From contig CAZOEL010000002.1 of the NCBI GenBank assembly GCA_964578835.1, positions 1-64,000 on the forward strand: 64,000 bases of DNA, written 5' to 3'. Below the pieces are notes generated by a model, which did no database searches, had not been told where the DNA came from, and worked only from the letters and a program-made list of their open reading frames with translations. Origin of the DNA: CAZOEL01 sp964578835. Lineage in GTDB: Bacteria > Desulfobacterota > Syntrophobacteria > Syntrophobacterales > Syntrophobacteraceae. The translations under genes and the position numbers were made by a program. Position 1 is the stretch's first letter. Each line of letters opens with the position of its first letter. Shown here one piece after another: positions 8,997-17,963 of this stretch.

Positions 8997-10323
8997 GGCT
9001 CATAACCTCCTCAACGTCGAAGGTGAGTATGTTACGGTCTTCCATCACGAGGCGACCGTGAATTATGCTGTGGCGCACATCAGCCCCTCGCGCCGCATAT
9101 ACCAGATGGCTGACGGGGTTATAAAGAGGTGTGAGATGAGGCTGATTGAAATCCACTACGATTATGTCCGCCCATCTTCCAGCGGTCAGCTCTCCCGTTT
9201 TTCCTTCAAGCCCGAGCGCTTTGGCGCCGTTTCGGGTCGCCATCTTCAAAGCTGTCGCAGCGGGCAGAACGGTGGGGTTCAGGGCCGCCACCTTATGGAG
9301 CTTGGCGCATGTATCCATCTCGCCGAACATATCGAGATCGTTGTTGCTTGCGCAACCGTCGGCGCCCAAGGCCACATTCACGCCCATGTCGAGAAGTTGA
9401 GGCGCAGGAGCGATGCCCGAGGCGAGCTTCATATTGCTTTCGGGATTGTGGATCACCTGTGTCTTCCTCTCGGCCAAAAGCTCCATGTCTCGTTCATCCA
9501 AAACAACGCAATGATTTGCGATCAGACGAGGACCCAAAAGCCCCAATTTGTCAAGATGAGCAACGGGCCTGTTTTGGTATTTGTTCAGCACCTGTTGCAC
9601 TTCGTCTTCTGTTTCAGACAGATGAATGCAGAGAGGGACCCCGTGGCGCAAAGCCAATTCATTGCCGGCTTCAAGGAGAGCCGGAGAGCAGGTGTAGATG
9701 GCATGCGGCTCGACAGCGATGCGGATGAGCGGATCGTCTTTCCATTCCTCGATCAAGGACTCGGTAAAGGTGAGCGCGTTTTCAACCGGACCGTAATTGG
9801 GAGATGGAAAGTCGTAGAGGACCTCTCCAACCAGCGCCCGGACGCCGGCGCGCTTTGCGGCTTGGGCCACTTTGTGCTCGAAAAGGTACATGTCGCAAAA
9901 GGTGGTGGTTCCCGAGAGAATCATCTCCGCACAGGCAAGCAGCGTTCCCCAATAGACCCACTCCTCGGTAAGCTTTTGCTCTGCAGGGAAGATGTGCTCG
10001 TGAAGCCACTCCATGAGCGGAAGGTCGTCGGCGAGGCCGCGGAAAAGCGTCATAGCCGCATGAGTGTGTCCATTGATGAGGCCGGGGAGCGCTACGCATC
10101 CGGAAACATCAAGCGTTTTCCGAGCGGTGAAAGCCTTTTGAATCACATCCGATGGTCCGACAGCGACAATTTGCTCGGATCGAATGGCGACGGCGCCCGG
10201 GTCGAAAAGCGTTTCCCGATCATCCAGGGTAAGCACCATTCCATTTACAAGAAGAAGATCGACTTCCTCGGGCCTTGATTTGTTATAAAGCTCTTTTTCA
10301 TGCATGTGTGGGACGTCCCCCAT
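8959..10323 (-). CDS. Amidohydrolase, MTA/SAH deaminase family (copy 1)
   Basis: First gene of a tandem paralogue pair; 454 residues. The family motifs are intact: NGHTHAAMTLFRGLADDLPL, WLHEHIFPAE, HLSETEDE, ANHCVVLDE, VIHNPESNMKLASG and GADGCASNNDLDMF. Salvage of methylthioadenosine or S-adenosylhomocysteine to the inosine form is the usual role, in the cytoplasm. The start could be ATG 10323 or ATG 10305; the second has GGGGGA about 10 bases upstream. The duplicated genes may have split substrate preferences, which the sequence cannot settle. Confidence 0.85.
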   Translation of the reverse strand: MGDVPHMHEKELYNKSRPEEVDLLLVNGMVLTLDDRETLFDPGAVAIRSEQIVAVGPSDVIQKAFTARKTLDVSGCVALPGLINGHTHAAMTLFRGLADDLPLMEWLHEHIFPAEQKLTEEWVYWGTLLACAEMILSGTTTFCDMYLFEHKVAQAAKRAGVRALVGEVLYDFPSPNYGPVENALTFTESLIEEWKDDPLIRIAVEPHAIYTCSPALLEAGNELALRHGVPLCIHLSETEDEVQQVLNKYQNRPVAHLDKLGLLGPRLIANHCVVLDERDMELLAERKTQVIHNPESNMKLASGIAPAPQLLDMGVNVALGADGCASNNDLDMFGEMDTCAKLHKVAALNPTVLPAATALKMATRNGAKALGLEGKTGELTAGRWADIIVVDFNQPHLTPLYNPVSHLVYAARGADVRHSIIHGRLVMEDRNILTFDVEEVMSHVRTFARSIRPR

Positions 10324-10440
10324 CCAGAGTCATAGGCGGATCGCTGCAGACGCTGATTTCAAGCTCAAAATGAGCAACAATCGGCGGTCTCAGACGTTGA
10401 GTTGAAAAGTGTTATGATATTATCCATCTCTTGTCTGCTT

Positions 10441-11244
10441 TCATCCGGCGTCCTTGGGAATCTCTTCCGTTTCCCCGGCTGTAAGCAAGCGCGCTGGATC
10501 CTGTTTGTAATAAAGCCTCAGTTCTTCGTAAAGCTCCGGGTGTTTTTCTCGAAGCTCAACAGGCTTCTCGAAAAAGCATTCGGTCACCACTGCGAAGAAT
10601 TCGGCGGGGTCGGTCGCTCCATAATGGTCGATAAGGCTAGGACGGCCCTGCATCGCGTCTTCTTGAAGCGTGGCGAAATCCTTGCTCAAAATGCGCGCCC
10701 ATGCTCCATACATGGAACGGTGCTCAAGGAGCGGCGCGCCATTCGCTCTTCCGTCTTCGAGATCCAGTTGATGCGCAAATTCGTGGAGCACAACATTGTG
10801 GCTTCCGTGGATTTCGCCTGCAGAGGCGAGCACATCGTCCCAGGAGAGAATCAATGCTCCATGCTTCCAGGATTGTCCCAGATGCGCCTGGCGGACTTCG
10901 GTGAAAAAGCCGGGCCATAGCTCAACGTACGCCTTGGAGATGAATGCTTCGGGATAAACGAGAATGGAATAGAGCCCGGGATAATAGTCTGTTTCTCTGT
11001 GCAGAAGAAGAATGCACGCGTGTGCGGCGATAGTGACCCTGATTTCATCGTTCAATTCGAGCCCGCCGCAGCCTTCAAAATTCTTCTCTGCAAGAAAGAC
11101 CTGCATATGCTCTCGGAGCTCTTTTCTATCGATCTCCAGGAGCGATCTGTAATAACGGACGTTCCTCTCAATGATCCCAATCCATTCCCGGGGAAACGGT
11201 TTGGCGCGGAGACGTCTTCTACGCTTTTTCTTGAAACCGAACAT
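10441..11244 (-). CDS. mtfA: MtfA-like zinc metallopeptidase (M90 family)
   Basis: A 267-residue soluble protein with the gluzincin motif HEFAHQLD and a downstream glutamate in AEFFAVVTECFFEKP, as in E. coli MtfA, which binds the Mlc repressor and has aminopeptidase activity. Other family blocks are RVTIAAHACILLL, YPGLYSILVYPEAF and GQSWKHGALILSWDDV. The N-terminus is very basic (KKKRRRRLRAK). It is 39 bp downstream of the DUF3786 gene on the same strand and so probably in its operon. The Mlc link is known only for enterobacteria and is not implied here. Confidence 0.88.
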   Translation of the reverse strand: MFGFKKKRRRRLRAKPFPREWIGIIERNVRYYRSLLEIDRKELREHMQVFLAEKNFEGCGGLELNDEIRVTIAAHACILLLHRETDYYPGLYSILVYPEAFISKAYVELWPGFFTEVRQAHLGQSWKHGALILSWDDVLASAGEIHGSHNVVLHEFAHQLDLEDGRANGAPLLEHRSMYGAWARILSKDFATLQEDAMQGRPSLIDHYGATDPAEFFAVVTECFFEKPVELREKHPELYEELRLYYKQDPARLLTAGETEEIPKDAG

Positions 11245-11283
11245 CGATTTGGCTCCGAGGCTCCGCTTCCTTCCGTCGCGTCA

Positions 11284-12150
11284 TCACTCTTCGGCTTGCG
11301 CGGCAGAGCGTATGCTCCTGCACAAAACATTCACCATAGCCCAGATTATGTCCAGATTGAGAAGGTGACGGTGGATGGATGCGTCGAATTGAATGGTGAC
11401 GCCCGGCTCGAATTCGTCGTCTCCCTCCCAGAATACGAAGAGCAGCGGGATCCGTGGGAAAGCCCACACTCTATAGGCCCGGTCGCCCATTTTGACAGGG
11501 GAGCCTCCAAGCCTTTCAAGAGCTAAGGAAAAAAGCTCGGGTCGAGGACCGAAAATCTCGACGAGCGCATCGAAAGGAAATTTGTGAGGCCCGCGAAAAA
11601 AGAGATCTCCTCCGGGGATTTCCTTTTCGCTTATCCATTTGCCCGTGAGAGCCTCGCTTCGAGCGTCGAGAAGATAGCGCAAAAGAACGAGATGAATGTC
11701 GAAATCAAGCTTATGGAAAGATGAAGGCGCTTCGATGCTTTGGGTCAGAGGATAGCAGAGAAGCTCCGAATCCAGAAACGGCGTTATGTATGCCTGTCTC
11801 GATGCATCGTAACGGACCTGGGCGTTTCTGCAAATGGACTCAGGATCGGCTGCGCGAAGCTTTTCCCACAATAAGGGATCGATACCCGATGGGTCGGAAT
11901 AGGGCCTCTCCGATTCCATGTCATCGAGCAAGGACTTGATGACTTCTCCGGCTCTGAGCGCAAAACCTTTGGGAACCAGGATAGCGCCCCAACCTCGCTG
12001 CGCTACGAACAATCCATTGTAGGGGGTTTCCTCGAAAGTCCTCAACATCGCGGGTATCTCTTCTTGCTTCAAAGCGTCCATGAGCAGATCGGCTTCGAAG
12101 CGATTGGAGAGCGTATGGATCGAAACGAGGTCCAGTTCCAGATCTGTCAT
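11284..12150 (-). CDS. DUF2007-DUF3786 two-domain protein
   Basis: A 288-residue protein. The first 75 residues resemble the DUF2007 'signal transducing' domain (SIHTLSNRFEADLLMDALKQ, GWGAILVP). The rest resembles DUF3786, with LLRYLLDARSEALTGKWIS, EKEIPGGDLFFRG and WEGDDEFEPG...FDASIHRHL. Its ATG overlaps the stop of the upstream Fe-S protein gene (ATGA), which indicates coupling. DUF3786 proteins are typical of anaerobes, often beside Fe-S or corrinoid enzymes, and their biochemical role is not known. Confidence 0.7.
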   Translation of the reverse strand: MTDLELDLVSIHTLSNRFEADLLMDALKQEEIPAMLRTFEETPYNGLFVAQRGWGAILVPKGFALRAGEVIKSLLDDMESERPYSDPSGIDPLLWEKLRAADPESICRNAQVRYDASRQAYITPFLDSELLCYPLTQSIEAPSSFHKLDFDIHLVLLRYLLDARSEALTGKWISEKEIPGGDLFFRGPHKFPFDALVEIFGPRPELFSLALERLGGSPVKMGDRAYRVWAFPRIPLLFVFWEGDDEFEPGVTIQFDASIHRHLLNLDIIWAMVNVLCRSIRSAAQAEE

Positions 12151-12692
12151 GCGATTTCATATCCGTTCATTTGGAGTTGATGGAAAATCTCGCCGCGCTC
12201 TTTACTTTCATTCAAAATCGGCTTGCACGATGCGATAGAGTCTTCGCGCCGAAACACCTTTGCGGCAAAAGCCATGCACGTTGGAGAGAGGCAGAGACCG
12301 CAGTTGGTCCCGGGGAGCGCCCGAAAGATATCCAGTACGGTGATTGTAGAGCGTTTGAGATAGATGGGCGTGATTGTCTCCCGTTGAGCTTTCACCTCCT
12401 TTATCTTTCCAAAATAATGGTTGCACAATTCGTCGGCTTCAGCTTTCTCCGTTACGTCCGTTATGGTCATCTGTCGCGGATAGACCGCGACAATATGGCC
12501 TGCATCCATGAAGTTCACGACTCCCGAGCCATGTATGTAGGTGCATCCGGGAAGCGAAGCAGCCAGGTACGGGAGCAGATCCTCTATGGATTCCTCCATT
12601 TCCATGACAATATTGTAATGGTCCGAATTCGGAAGACAATTGATGTTGACAAGCTCATAAGTATAACCTTGCGTGCGTCGTTCTTCGCTCAT
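12147..12692 (-). CDS. [4Fe-4S]-domain protein, DUF3786 partner
   Basis: A 181-residue protein whose C-terminal third carries the four-cysteine block GTNCGLCLSPTCMAFA...SIASCKPI, the type that binds a [4Fe-4S] cluster in corrinoid/CODH-related and other anaerobic Fe-S proteins. The first 110 residues (EDLLPYLAASLPGCTYIHG, HIVAVYPRQMTITDV) have no clear match. It is translationally coupled to the DUF3786 gene. An electron-transfer or cofactor-handling role in the pair is an inference from the cluster and the linkage. Confidence 0.7.
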   Translation of the reverse strand: MSEERRTQGYTYELVNINCLPNSDHYNIVMEMEESIEDLLPYLAASLPGCTYIHGSGVVNFMDAGHIVAVYPRQMTITDVTEKAEADELCNHYFGKIKEVKAQRETITPIYLKRSTITVLDIFRALPGTNCGLCLSPTCMAFAAKVFRREDSIASCKPILNESKERGEIFHQLQMNGYEIA

Positions 12693-12722
12693 TCCTTCAC
12701 TTTCTTTACAGAAAGGTTGTTC

Positions 12723-13184
12723 TCATCTCGTGCGGGATTGTCTGCCTTCTCCCGTCAGTTGATCGTAAGCCCATTGAATGTCTTGAAATTTCTTTTTGGC
12801 AAGCGACTGAAATTCCTCACCGAGGTGTGAGACTTTATCGGGATGATACCGTATTGCCTGCCGCCGATAAGCGCTCTTGATCTCTTCGGGAGTGGCGGAA
12901 CGATCGATCCCCAGTATCTTATAGGGATCTTTCCGCTCTTTAGGGCTTCCGTCCCGGGCTTTGTCTTCTTGCCCGGCGTAGCCCGCATCGCCCCCGGAGC
13001 CGCCATATTGTTGGTATGAGGAATCGTATGAACCCTTTGCCGCCTGCCTCCGTTTTGAATAATAATACAGGATAATCCCAACGATGATGTCATCGACTCT
13101 TCCAATGCCCGGTATGAAGTCCGGTATCAGATCTGTTGGGATTATGAAGTAGAGGATCCATAAAATGATGAGCAGCATTCGCAT
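12723..13184 (-). CDS. DUF1232-like membrane domain plus DnaJ domain protein
   Basis: The N-terminal 35 residues (LYFIIPTDLIPDFIPGIGR, VDDIIVGIILYYY) match the membrane-embedded DUF1232 motif. A Gly/Gln-rich linker follows, then a C-terminal J domain of about 60 residues with KDPYKILGI and the catalytic HPD in RYHPDKVS. It would place a J domain on the cytoplasmic face of the membrane to recruit DnaK. The start is uncertain: ATG 13184 opens directly into the membrane segment; a longer frame runs from 13298. It is the first gene upstream of the Fe-S/DUF3786 pair. Confidence 0.75.
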   Translation of the reverse strand: MRMLLIILWILYFIIPTDLIPDFIPGIGRVDDIIVGIILYYYSKRRQAAKGSYDSSYQQYGGSGGDAGYAGQEDKARDGSPKERKDPYKILGIDRSATPEEIKSAYRRQAIRYHPDKVSHLGEEFQSLAKKKFQDIQWAYDQLTGEGRQSRTR

Positions 13185-13499
13185 ACTTGGGGCGCCTGTT
13201 TCCTTTGATTTCTGTCCACGTCCATCCAAATGAAATATTAGCTCAATGGGATGGAAAGACAAGAGTAAAGGGACGCCGAAGCAAGCCGAATGCCGCATGG
13301 CGAGTTAGCGGTTGGAAAGACTATCCCCCGGAGTTGGAAGTATGCTAAAAGGGCGTGGTTCTGTAAACTGTACGACAAATGACGCCGGCGGTTGAGGCGG
13401 CGGCATGGGCAAGCGGCGTGTAAAGAAATCGGGAAATTCGCCTGGCAAAGTATTGAGCTGAGGTTTTCGAGCTTTCTGTAAAAGCATCAGGAGGAAATC

Positions 13500-14450
13500 G
13501 TGAATATTTTGGTTACCGGCGGCGCAGGCTATATTGGTTCTCATACTTCAAAGCTTCTGAAGAAATTCGGGCATACCCCGATTGCCTTCGACAATCTCTC
13601 GAATGGCTGGGCGGAATGGGTGAAGTTCGGTCCCTTTGCCTTTGGAGACATAAGAGATGAAGAGGCTTTATACAATGCGTTGACAGGATTCAAAGCGGAT
13701 GCGGTGATTCATTTCGCCGCCAAAGCTTATGTGGAGGAATCGACGAGGCTTCCGGAAAAATATTTCAACAACAATGTCGGAGGAACTATCGCGCTGCTTC
13801 GGGCCATGAAGCGAGCAGGAACCAAGCATCTCGTGTTTTCGAGCTCGTGCGCCACGTACGGCAACGCTGTGACTCCCACCATCGGGGAGGCTCATCCCAA
13901 AGCGCCCACCAATCCGTACGGCCTTTCCAAGTGGATGTGCGAGCAGGTGATCTCAACGGTTGCCCCCGTTGCGGGCATTCATTATGCGGCGCTTCGCTAT
14001 TTCAATGTCATCGGGAACGACCCGGAGGGCGAAGTGTATGAAAAACACGAGCCGGAAACGCATGTGCTTCCTAATCTCATGAAAGCGGCACAAACCGGGG
14101 GCAAGTTTTTTCTATTCGGTACGGATCATCCGACTCCCGACGGCTCGGCTGTGCGCGATTATGTCTATGTCATGGATCTGGCCCGGGCGCATATCGAGGC
14201 TCTCGATGTGATCGCATCCAAGGAGAAGCTGGTGTCCAATGTTGGAAAAGGGGTGGGAACCTCTGTTCGCCAATTGCTTGCGGCTGTTGAGAATTCCCTT
14301 GGCGTTCGAGTAAATGTCGAAGAAAAACCCATCCGCCAAGGCGACCCTCCTACTCTCGTGGCCGACAACAGTCATCTGAAGACCTGGTTCGATCATGATT
14401 TCAAGTCGGTGGAAGATGTAGTGCGGGATCTTGCGGCGCAGATGAAATAA
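13500..14450 (+). CDS. galE: UDP-glucose 4-epimerase
   Basis: A 316-residue short-chain dehydrogenase-type epimerase, close to the usual 330, that interconverts UDP-glucose and UDP-galactose. The NAD-binding motif TGGAGYIGSH is at the N-terminus, FSSSCATYG and YGLSK hold the catalytic Ser/Thr and Tyr-Lys, and YFNVIG and VRDYVYVMDLARAH are family blocks. The GTG start is set by AGGAGG 5-7 bases upstream. It stands alone, convergent with the sensor kinase gene. Related UDP-sugar epimerases cannot be fully excluded. Confidence 0.92.
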   Translation: MNILVTGGAGYIGSHTSKLLKKFGHTPIAFDNLSNGWAEWVKFGPFAFGDIRDEEALYNALTGFKADAVIHFAAKAYVEESTRLPEKYFNNNVGGTIALLRAMKRAGTKHLVFSSSCATYGNAVTPTIGEAHPKAPTNPYGLSKWMCEQVISTVAPVAGIHYAALRYFNVIGNDPEGEVYEKHEPETHVLPNLMKAAQTGGKFFLFGTDHPTPDGSAVRDYVYVMDLARAHIEALDVIASKEKLVSNVGKGVGTSVRQLLAAVENSLGVRVNVEEKPIRQGDPPTLVADNSHLKTWFDHDFKSVEDVVRDLAAQMK

Positions 14451-14461
14451 GGACTACATGG

Positions 14462-14538
14462 GACGATCCGCGGGTTGCGAGCGCTTTAGCGGTTAGCTTC
14501 TCCATCGAGTGGAGCGTATATGCGACCCACGGATCGTC
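14462..14538. terminator. Inverted repeat between convergent genes
   Basis: GACGATCCGCGGGT (14462-14475) pairs with ACCCACGGATCGTC (14525-14538) with one wobble or mismatch. The 49-base spacer holds smaller dyads (for example TCCATCGAGTGGA). It sits just after galE and before the end of the kinase gene and may act as a bidirectional terminator, though it lacks a T-run. Confidence 0.5.
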
Positions 14539-14546
14539 AGTCGAAA

Positions 14547-16130
14547 TCATCGGTCAAAACTTTTCGAAGCTTCCGAACTTGGGGCGGGTAAAGTGATGAC
14601 CACCTCACAGCCCTTCCCCTCTTCGCTTATGATCTCTATGTCGCCTTGATGCGTTTTTATCACTCCGTACGAAATGGCGAGTCCGAGGCCGGTTCCCATT
14701 TCTTTCGTGGTGAAGAATGGATCGAAGACCTTGTTTCTGTGCTCCGGATGGATGCCCGGTCCGTCATCGATGATGCGCACAGTAACGAGGGATTGGTCCG
14801 ATATCCAGCGCGTGACGATCTTCATGGCGCCGCCTCCTGTCATGGCCTCCGATGCATTGATGACTACATTGAAGAAGACTTGCTTCAGTTGGTCGCTATC
14901 CGCCATTATGAGCGGCGTTTCCGGAGCGTAGGACGTCTCTATGCGAATATTTTGGAACGATTCGTGGGTTCTGAGAATCTGAAGCACTTCGTCCATGAGC
15001 CTATGGATTTGGACAGGGCTTTTTTCAGGGGCAGCTTGCCTCGAGAATTCGAGGAGCCCTCGCACGATGTTGCGGCACCGTATGGTTTCCCGGACAATTA
15101 TCTCGAGATCTTGATGCTGGCTGCTCCCGGGTGGAAGCTCGTCCAAGAGGAGCTGACCAAACGTCAGAATTCCGGTGAGAGGGTTATTTATCTCGTGAGC
15201 GACGCCTGCCGCCAGCTTTCCAAGAGAGGCGAGCTTTTCGCTTCGAATGAGCTGCTGGTGGGTTTCCTGAATATCCCGCGTGCGCTCGCACACCATTTGC
15301 TCCAATCTGCATCCCCACTGGTCTAAAGAGCTTCTGGCTCTTTCTACATCTTCCGACATTTTATTCAACGCTTGGGCTACAAAGACAAACTCATCGCCGG
15401 TTTTGGCTGCGGTTCCGTGCTTTGCGTCGTCTCCCGCGGCGCGACGGGCCACAGCCGCAAGATCTTGCAAAGGATGGGCGACAAAACGATCCGTGACTAA
15501 TTTGATGGCCAGGATCATGAAAGCGGTCATGGCGACGCCCATAGAAAGAATCCTGACCGCCGAAGATCGTATGAGCGCGTCTGTCCGCTCGAGTGAGCCG
15601 TCTATATCGATAATCCCCAATATCGTTCTCTCAGGGGAATGAGCGTGGCAGCTTGCATTGAAGCAGCTCGGCTCGTTATAGACAGGAATTATAACGCCAA
15701 GCATACCGTGGCCGTCGGGAGAGGCGTAAAGACGCTTTCTTGCCGACAGACTCAGCTGATGGGGCCGTTCTTTCGATCCATGACAGACGACGCATTGCGA
15801 AGCTTGCTGATCTATTTGCGTCTTGAGCTCGGATTGTTGAGAGGAATACACAATTGTTCCCGTGTGGTTGAAAATACGAATGCGTTCAACGGTTTTACCG
15901 GCTCCAATTCCGCTGAGCGCCTGTTGCAGCCGGTTTGGCGAATAGCGCAGCATTTCTTCGCGAATGGAGAGCCTTGCGACTTCGCCCAGAGAATCCATAA
16001 TTTCTAAGGCTTCGGAAACCAACTGTTCACGTTGGCTTCGTATCGAAACAAAGGCATGAACCGCTGAGAAGAGGATTACCAAGATGCTCATGGAATACCA
16101 AATCTTGTATCCAGGACCGCCCCAGGCCAT
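14547..16130 (-). CDS. Membrane sensor histidine kinase with periplasmic c-heme-type motifs
   Basis: A 527-residue kinase. TM1 (about 12-30) and TM2 (about 193-212) enclose a periplasmic domain that contains CVVCH (residues 113-117) and CFNASCH (156-162), a CXXCH and a CX4CH motif of the kind that bind c-type heme. A HAMP-like linker follows, then the H-box GVAHEINNPLTG and the N, G1 and G2 boxes of the ATPase (INASEAM, DDGPGIHPEH, TGLGLAISYG). It would sense redox state, a gas or a ligand and phosphorylate a partner. The divergent response regulator at 16328 is the obvious candidate. Confidence 0.88.
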   Translation of the reverse strand: MAWGGPGYKIWYSMSILVILFSAVHAFVSIRSQREQLVSEALEIMDSLGEVARLSIREEMLRYSPNRLQQALSGIGAGKTVERIRIFNHTGTIVYSSQQSELKTQIDQQASQCVVCHGSKERPHQLSLSARKRLYASPDGHGMLGVIIPVYNEPSCFNASCHAHSPERTILGIIDIDGSLERTDALIRSSAVRILSMGVAMTAFMILAIKLVTDRFVAHPLQDLAAVARRAAGDDAKHGTAAKTGDEFVFVAQALNKMSEDVERARSSLDQWGCRLEQMVCERTRDIQETHQQLIRSEKLASLGKLAAGVAHEINNPLTGILTFGQLLLDELPPGSSQHQDLEIIVRETIRCRNIVRGLLEFSRQAAPEKSPVQIHRLMDEVLQILRTHESFQNIRIETSYAPETPLIMADSDQLKQVFFNVVINASEAMTGGGAMKIVTRWISDQSLVTVRIIDDGPGIHPEHRNKVFDPFFTTKEMGTGLGLAISYGVIKTHQGDIEIISEEGKGCEVVITLPAPSSEASKSFDR

Positions 16131-16232
16131 AGGCTCTATCCTCGTTGGTTTCGTGCTGGGAAGTATTTCTATATTGTCAAGTAGTTACGTCCTAGCAATA
16201 TGTCTTTGTGAAATACGTTACTAGATTTCATG

Positions 16233-16261
16233 TTGACAGGCAAGCACGATTCCGTTAATTT
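16233..16261 (+). promoter_or_regulatory. Sigma-70-type promoter of the response regulator genes
   Basis: TTGACA (16233-16238), a 17-base spacer and TAATTT (16256-16261) lie 66 bases before the ATG of the response regulator gene in the divergent intergenic region. The spacing and -35 match the consensus; the -10 is fair. Confidence 0.6.
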
Positions 16262-16327
16262 TCCTCGTGAAATAAAATTCTAAGCCCCCTATCACGTGAA
16301 CAATTTCTTCTGCTCGGAGGTGTGTTC

Positions 16328-16750
16328 ATGGCTGCCAAAGGCAAGGTCTTAATCGTAGACGATGATCCGGATTTTGTTAAGACAACCAAGATGATTCTTT
16401 TAACCGACGGCTACGAGGTCGAGTCCGCATCCGATGGAAAACAGGGGCTTGCGAAGCTCAAGGAATCCAATCCTGATGTAATTATCCTCGACGTGATGAT
16501 GGAAACTCTCTTTGAAGGATTCAGCTTTCTTGGCTCCGTTAGGACCGCTGCGGAATTCGAAGCGTTCAAGGCGACTCCCGTTTTGATGGTCTCGAGCGTC
16601 CGCGCCGATACGGGCTCGGGGTTTTCTTTCAACGATGAGGAAGACATGGGTGATATTCCTCAGCCTGATGAGTTCATGGACAAGCCCCTGAAGCCAAAAG
16701 AATTGATCGAAAAGATGGCGGTCCTCATCAAAAAGCCCAAAGAAAAATAA
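16328..16750 (+). CDS. Single-domain response regulator
   Basis: A 140-residue receiver domain with no output domain. The acidic pair is VDDDPDF, the phospho-acceptor is in VIILDVMME, and the switch residues are in PVLMVSSVRA and FMDKPLKP (Lys). It has an unusual insertion of about 15 residues between strand 4 and the Lys (TGSGFSFNDEEDMGDIPQPDE). GGAGG 7 bases upstream of ATG 16328 sets the start; a GTG two codons earlier is less likely. It is the first gene of an operon with the receiver-kinase at 16845 and faces the heme-motif kinase. Confidence 0.9.
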   Translation: MAAKGKVLIVDDDPDFVKTTKMILLTDGYEVESASDGKQGLAKLKESNPDVIILDVMMETLFEGFSFLGSVRTAAEFEAFKATPVLMVSSVRADTGSGFSFNDEEDMGDIPQPDEFMDKPLKPKELIEKMAVLIKKPKEK

Positions 16751-16844
16751 GGCGGCCGCAAATTAGCTCCGTCGCCCGGGTGTCTACCATAAAAGATCTG
16801 TAAAAGATCTGTTACAGTTGAAGTTGCGCTCGCACGAGGTTGGC

Positions 16845-17963
16845 GTGGCCCCTCCCCCTAAAGTGCTCGTGATTGATGATGAAGAGATTGCGCGGATCTC
16901 CTGTCAGCGCGTTCTCAACCGGGAAGGCGTTCATGTGACCTTGGCCGGCGGCGGCCGTGAGGGGCTCGATATTATCATGCGCGAGCCTCACGATTTGGCG
17001 CTCGTAGATTTGAAAATGCCCGGAATGGACGGGCTCGAGATCGTCCGACGCATACGCGATTTCGATCCGAATATAGTGACCATAATCATTACCGGCTATG
17101 CGACCATAGAAAGCGCCGTTGCAGTAATGAAAGAAGGCGCGTACGATTATCTCCCAAAGCCTTTTACTCCTGATGAGCTTGTCATTGTCGTGCGTCGAGG
17201 CCTTGAGAAACGTCGGCTCGATCAGGAATCCAGGGCGCTGCGGGAGGAGAAGGCGGCCATGGAGCGAAACTTCGTCACCATGGTCACACATCAGTTGCGA
17301 TCTCCTTTAGGGGCCATCTACCAGTATGTTGAAGTCCTCCTGAGTGAAATCGGCGGGGGATTGAGCGAAGCGCAGAAGGAGATGCTCGAGCGCACGCGGG
17401 TGCGCCTGGACGGATTGCTCGAGTTGATCAACGATTGGCTCGACATGAGTCGAATTCAGACCGGCGCGGTGATGAGCCTGCTGCGGGCTGAGCCTCTGGC
17501 TGCATGTGTGAGCGCCGCTCTTGCGGGAATAGAGCTGTCGGCGCGGGAAATGCAAGTACAAATTCTCACAAGCATTCCCCGGGATCTGCCGCTCGTGAGC
17601 ATCGATCCGGAAAGCTTCCGGGAAGCATTGAGCAATCTCATATCCAACGCCATCAAGTACAACAAGCCGGGAGGATCTGTTCATATAAGGGCTTGCGAGC
17701 GCGGCGAATGGGTGGTTGTGGATGTCGAAGATGACGGCCTTGGCGTTGATGAAAAGGAGATACCCTTTCTTTTCGAGCAGTTCTACAGGAGCAAAAGCCC
17801 GGAGGTGCGCAAACGGCAAGGGACTGGGTTGGGGCTGCCCATCGTGGATAAGATAGTGCGCGCCCACGGTGGCAAGATAGAGGTGCGGAGTCAACTGGGA
17901 AAAGGATCTACGTTCTCGGTTTTCGTCAACAAAGCGGAGGATCAAAAGGTGACAATGAGATAA
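16845..17963 (+). CDS. Receiver-histidine kinase hybrid (soluble)
   Basis: An N-terminal receiver (VLVIDDEEIA, phospho-Asp in LALVDLKMPGMDG, Lys in YLPKPFTPDEL) is joined directly to a histidine kinase core with no membrane segment. The H-box is MVTHQLRSPLGAI; the ATPase motifs are NLISNAIKYN, DVEDDGLGVD and GTGLGLPIVDKI. The arrangement suggests that phosphorylation of the receiver controls the kinase, so the protein would act as a relay in the cytoplasm. The GTG at 16845 has GAGG 5 bases upstream and starts VAPPPKVLV; a TTG at 16818 is the alternative. It lies 112 bp upstream of nuoE but is probably transcribed separately. Confidence 0.88.
   Translation: MAPPPKVLVIDDEEIARISCQRVLNREGVHVTLAGGGREGLDIIMREPHDLALVDLKMPGMDGLEIVRRIRDFDPNIVTIIITGYATIESAVAVMKEGAYDYLPKPFTPDELVIVVRRGLEKRRLDQESRALREEKAAMERNFVTMVTHQLRSPLGAIYQYVEVLLSEIGGGLSEAQKEMLERTRVRLDGLLELINDWLDMSRIQTGAVMSLLRAEPLAACVSAALAGIELSAREMQVQILTSIPRDLPLVSIDPESFREALSNLISNAIKYNKPGGSVHIRACERGEWVVVDVEDDGLGVDEKEIPFLFEQFYRSKSPEVRKRQGTGLGLPIVDKIVRAHGGKIEVRSQLGKGSTFSVFVNKAEDQKVTMR

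Noticed and set aside
8659..10278. A 539-codon frame opposite the deaminase genes
   Set aside because: It is a mirror frame of two well-supported genes on the other strand; the product has no domain.
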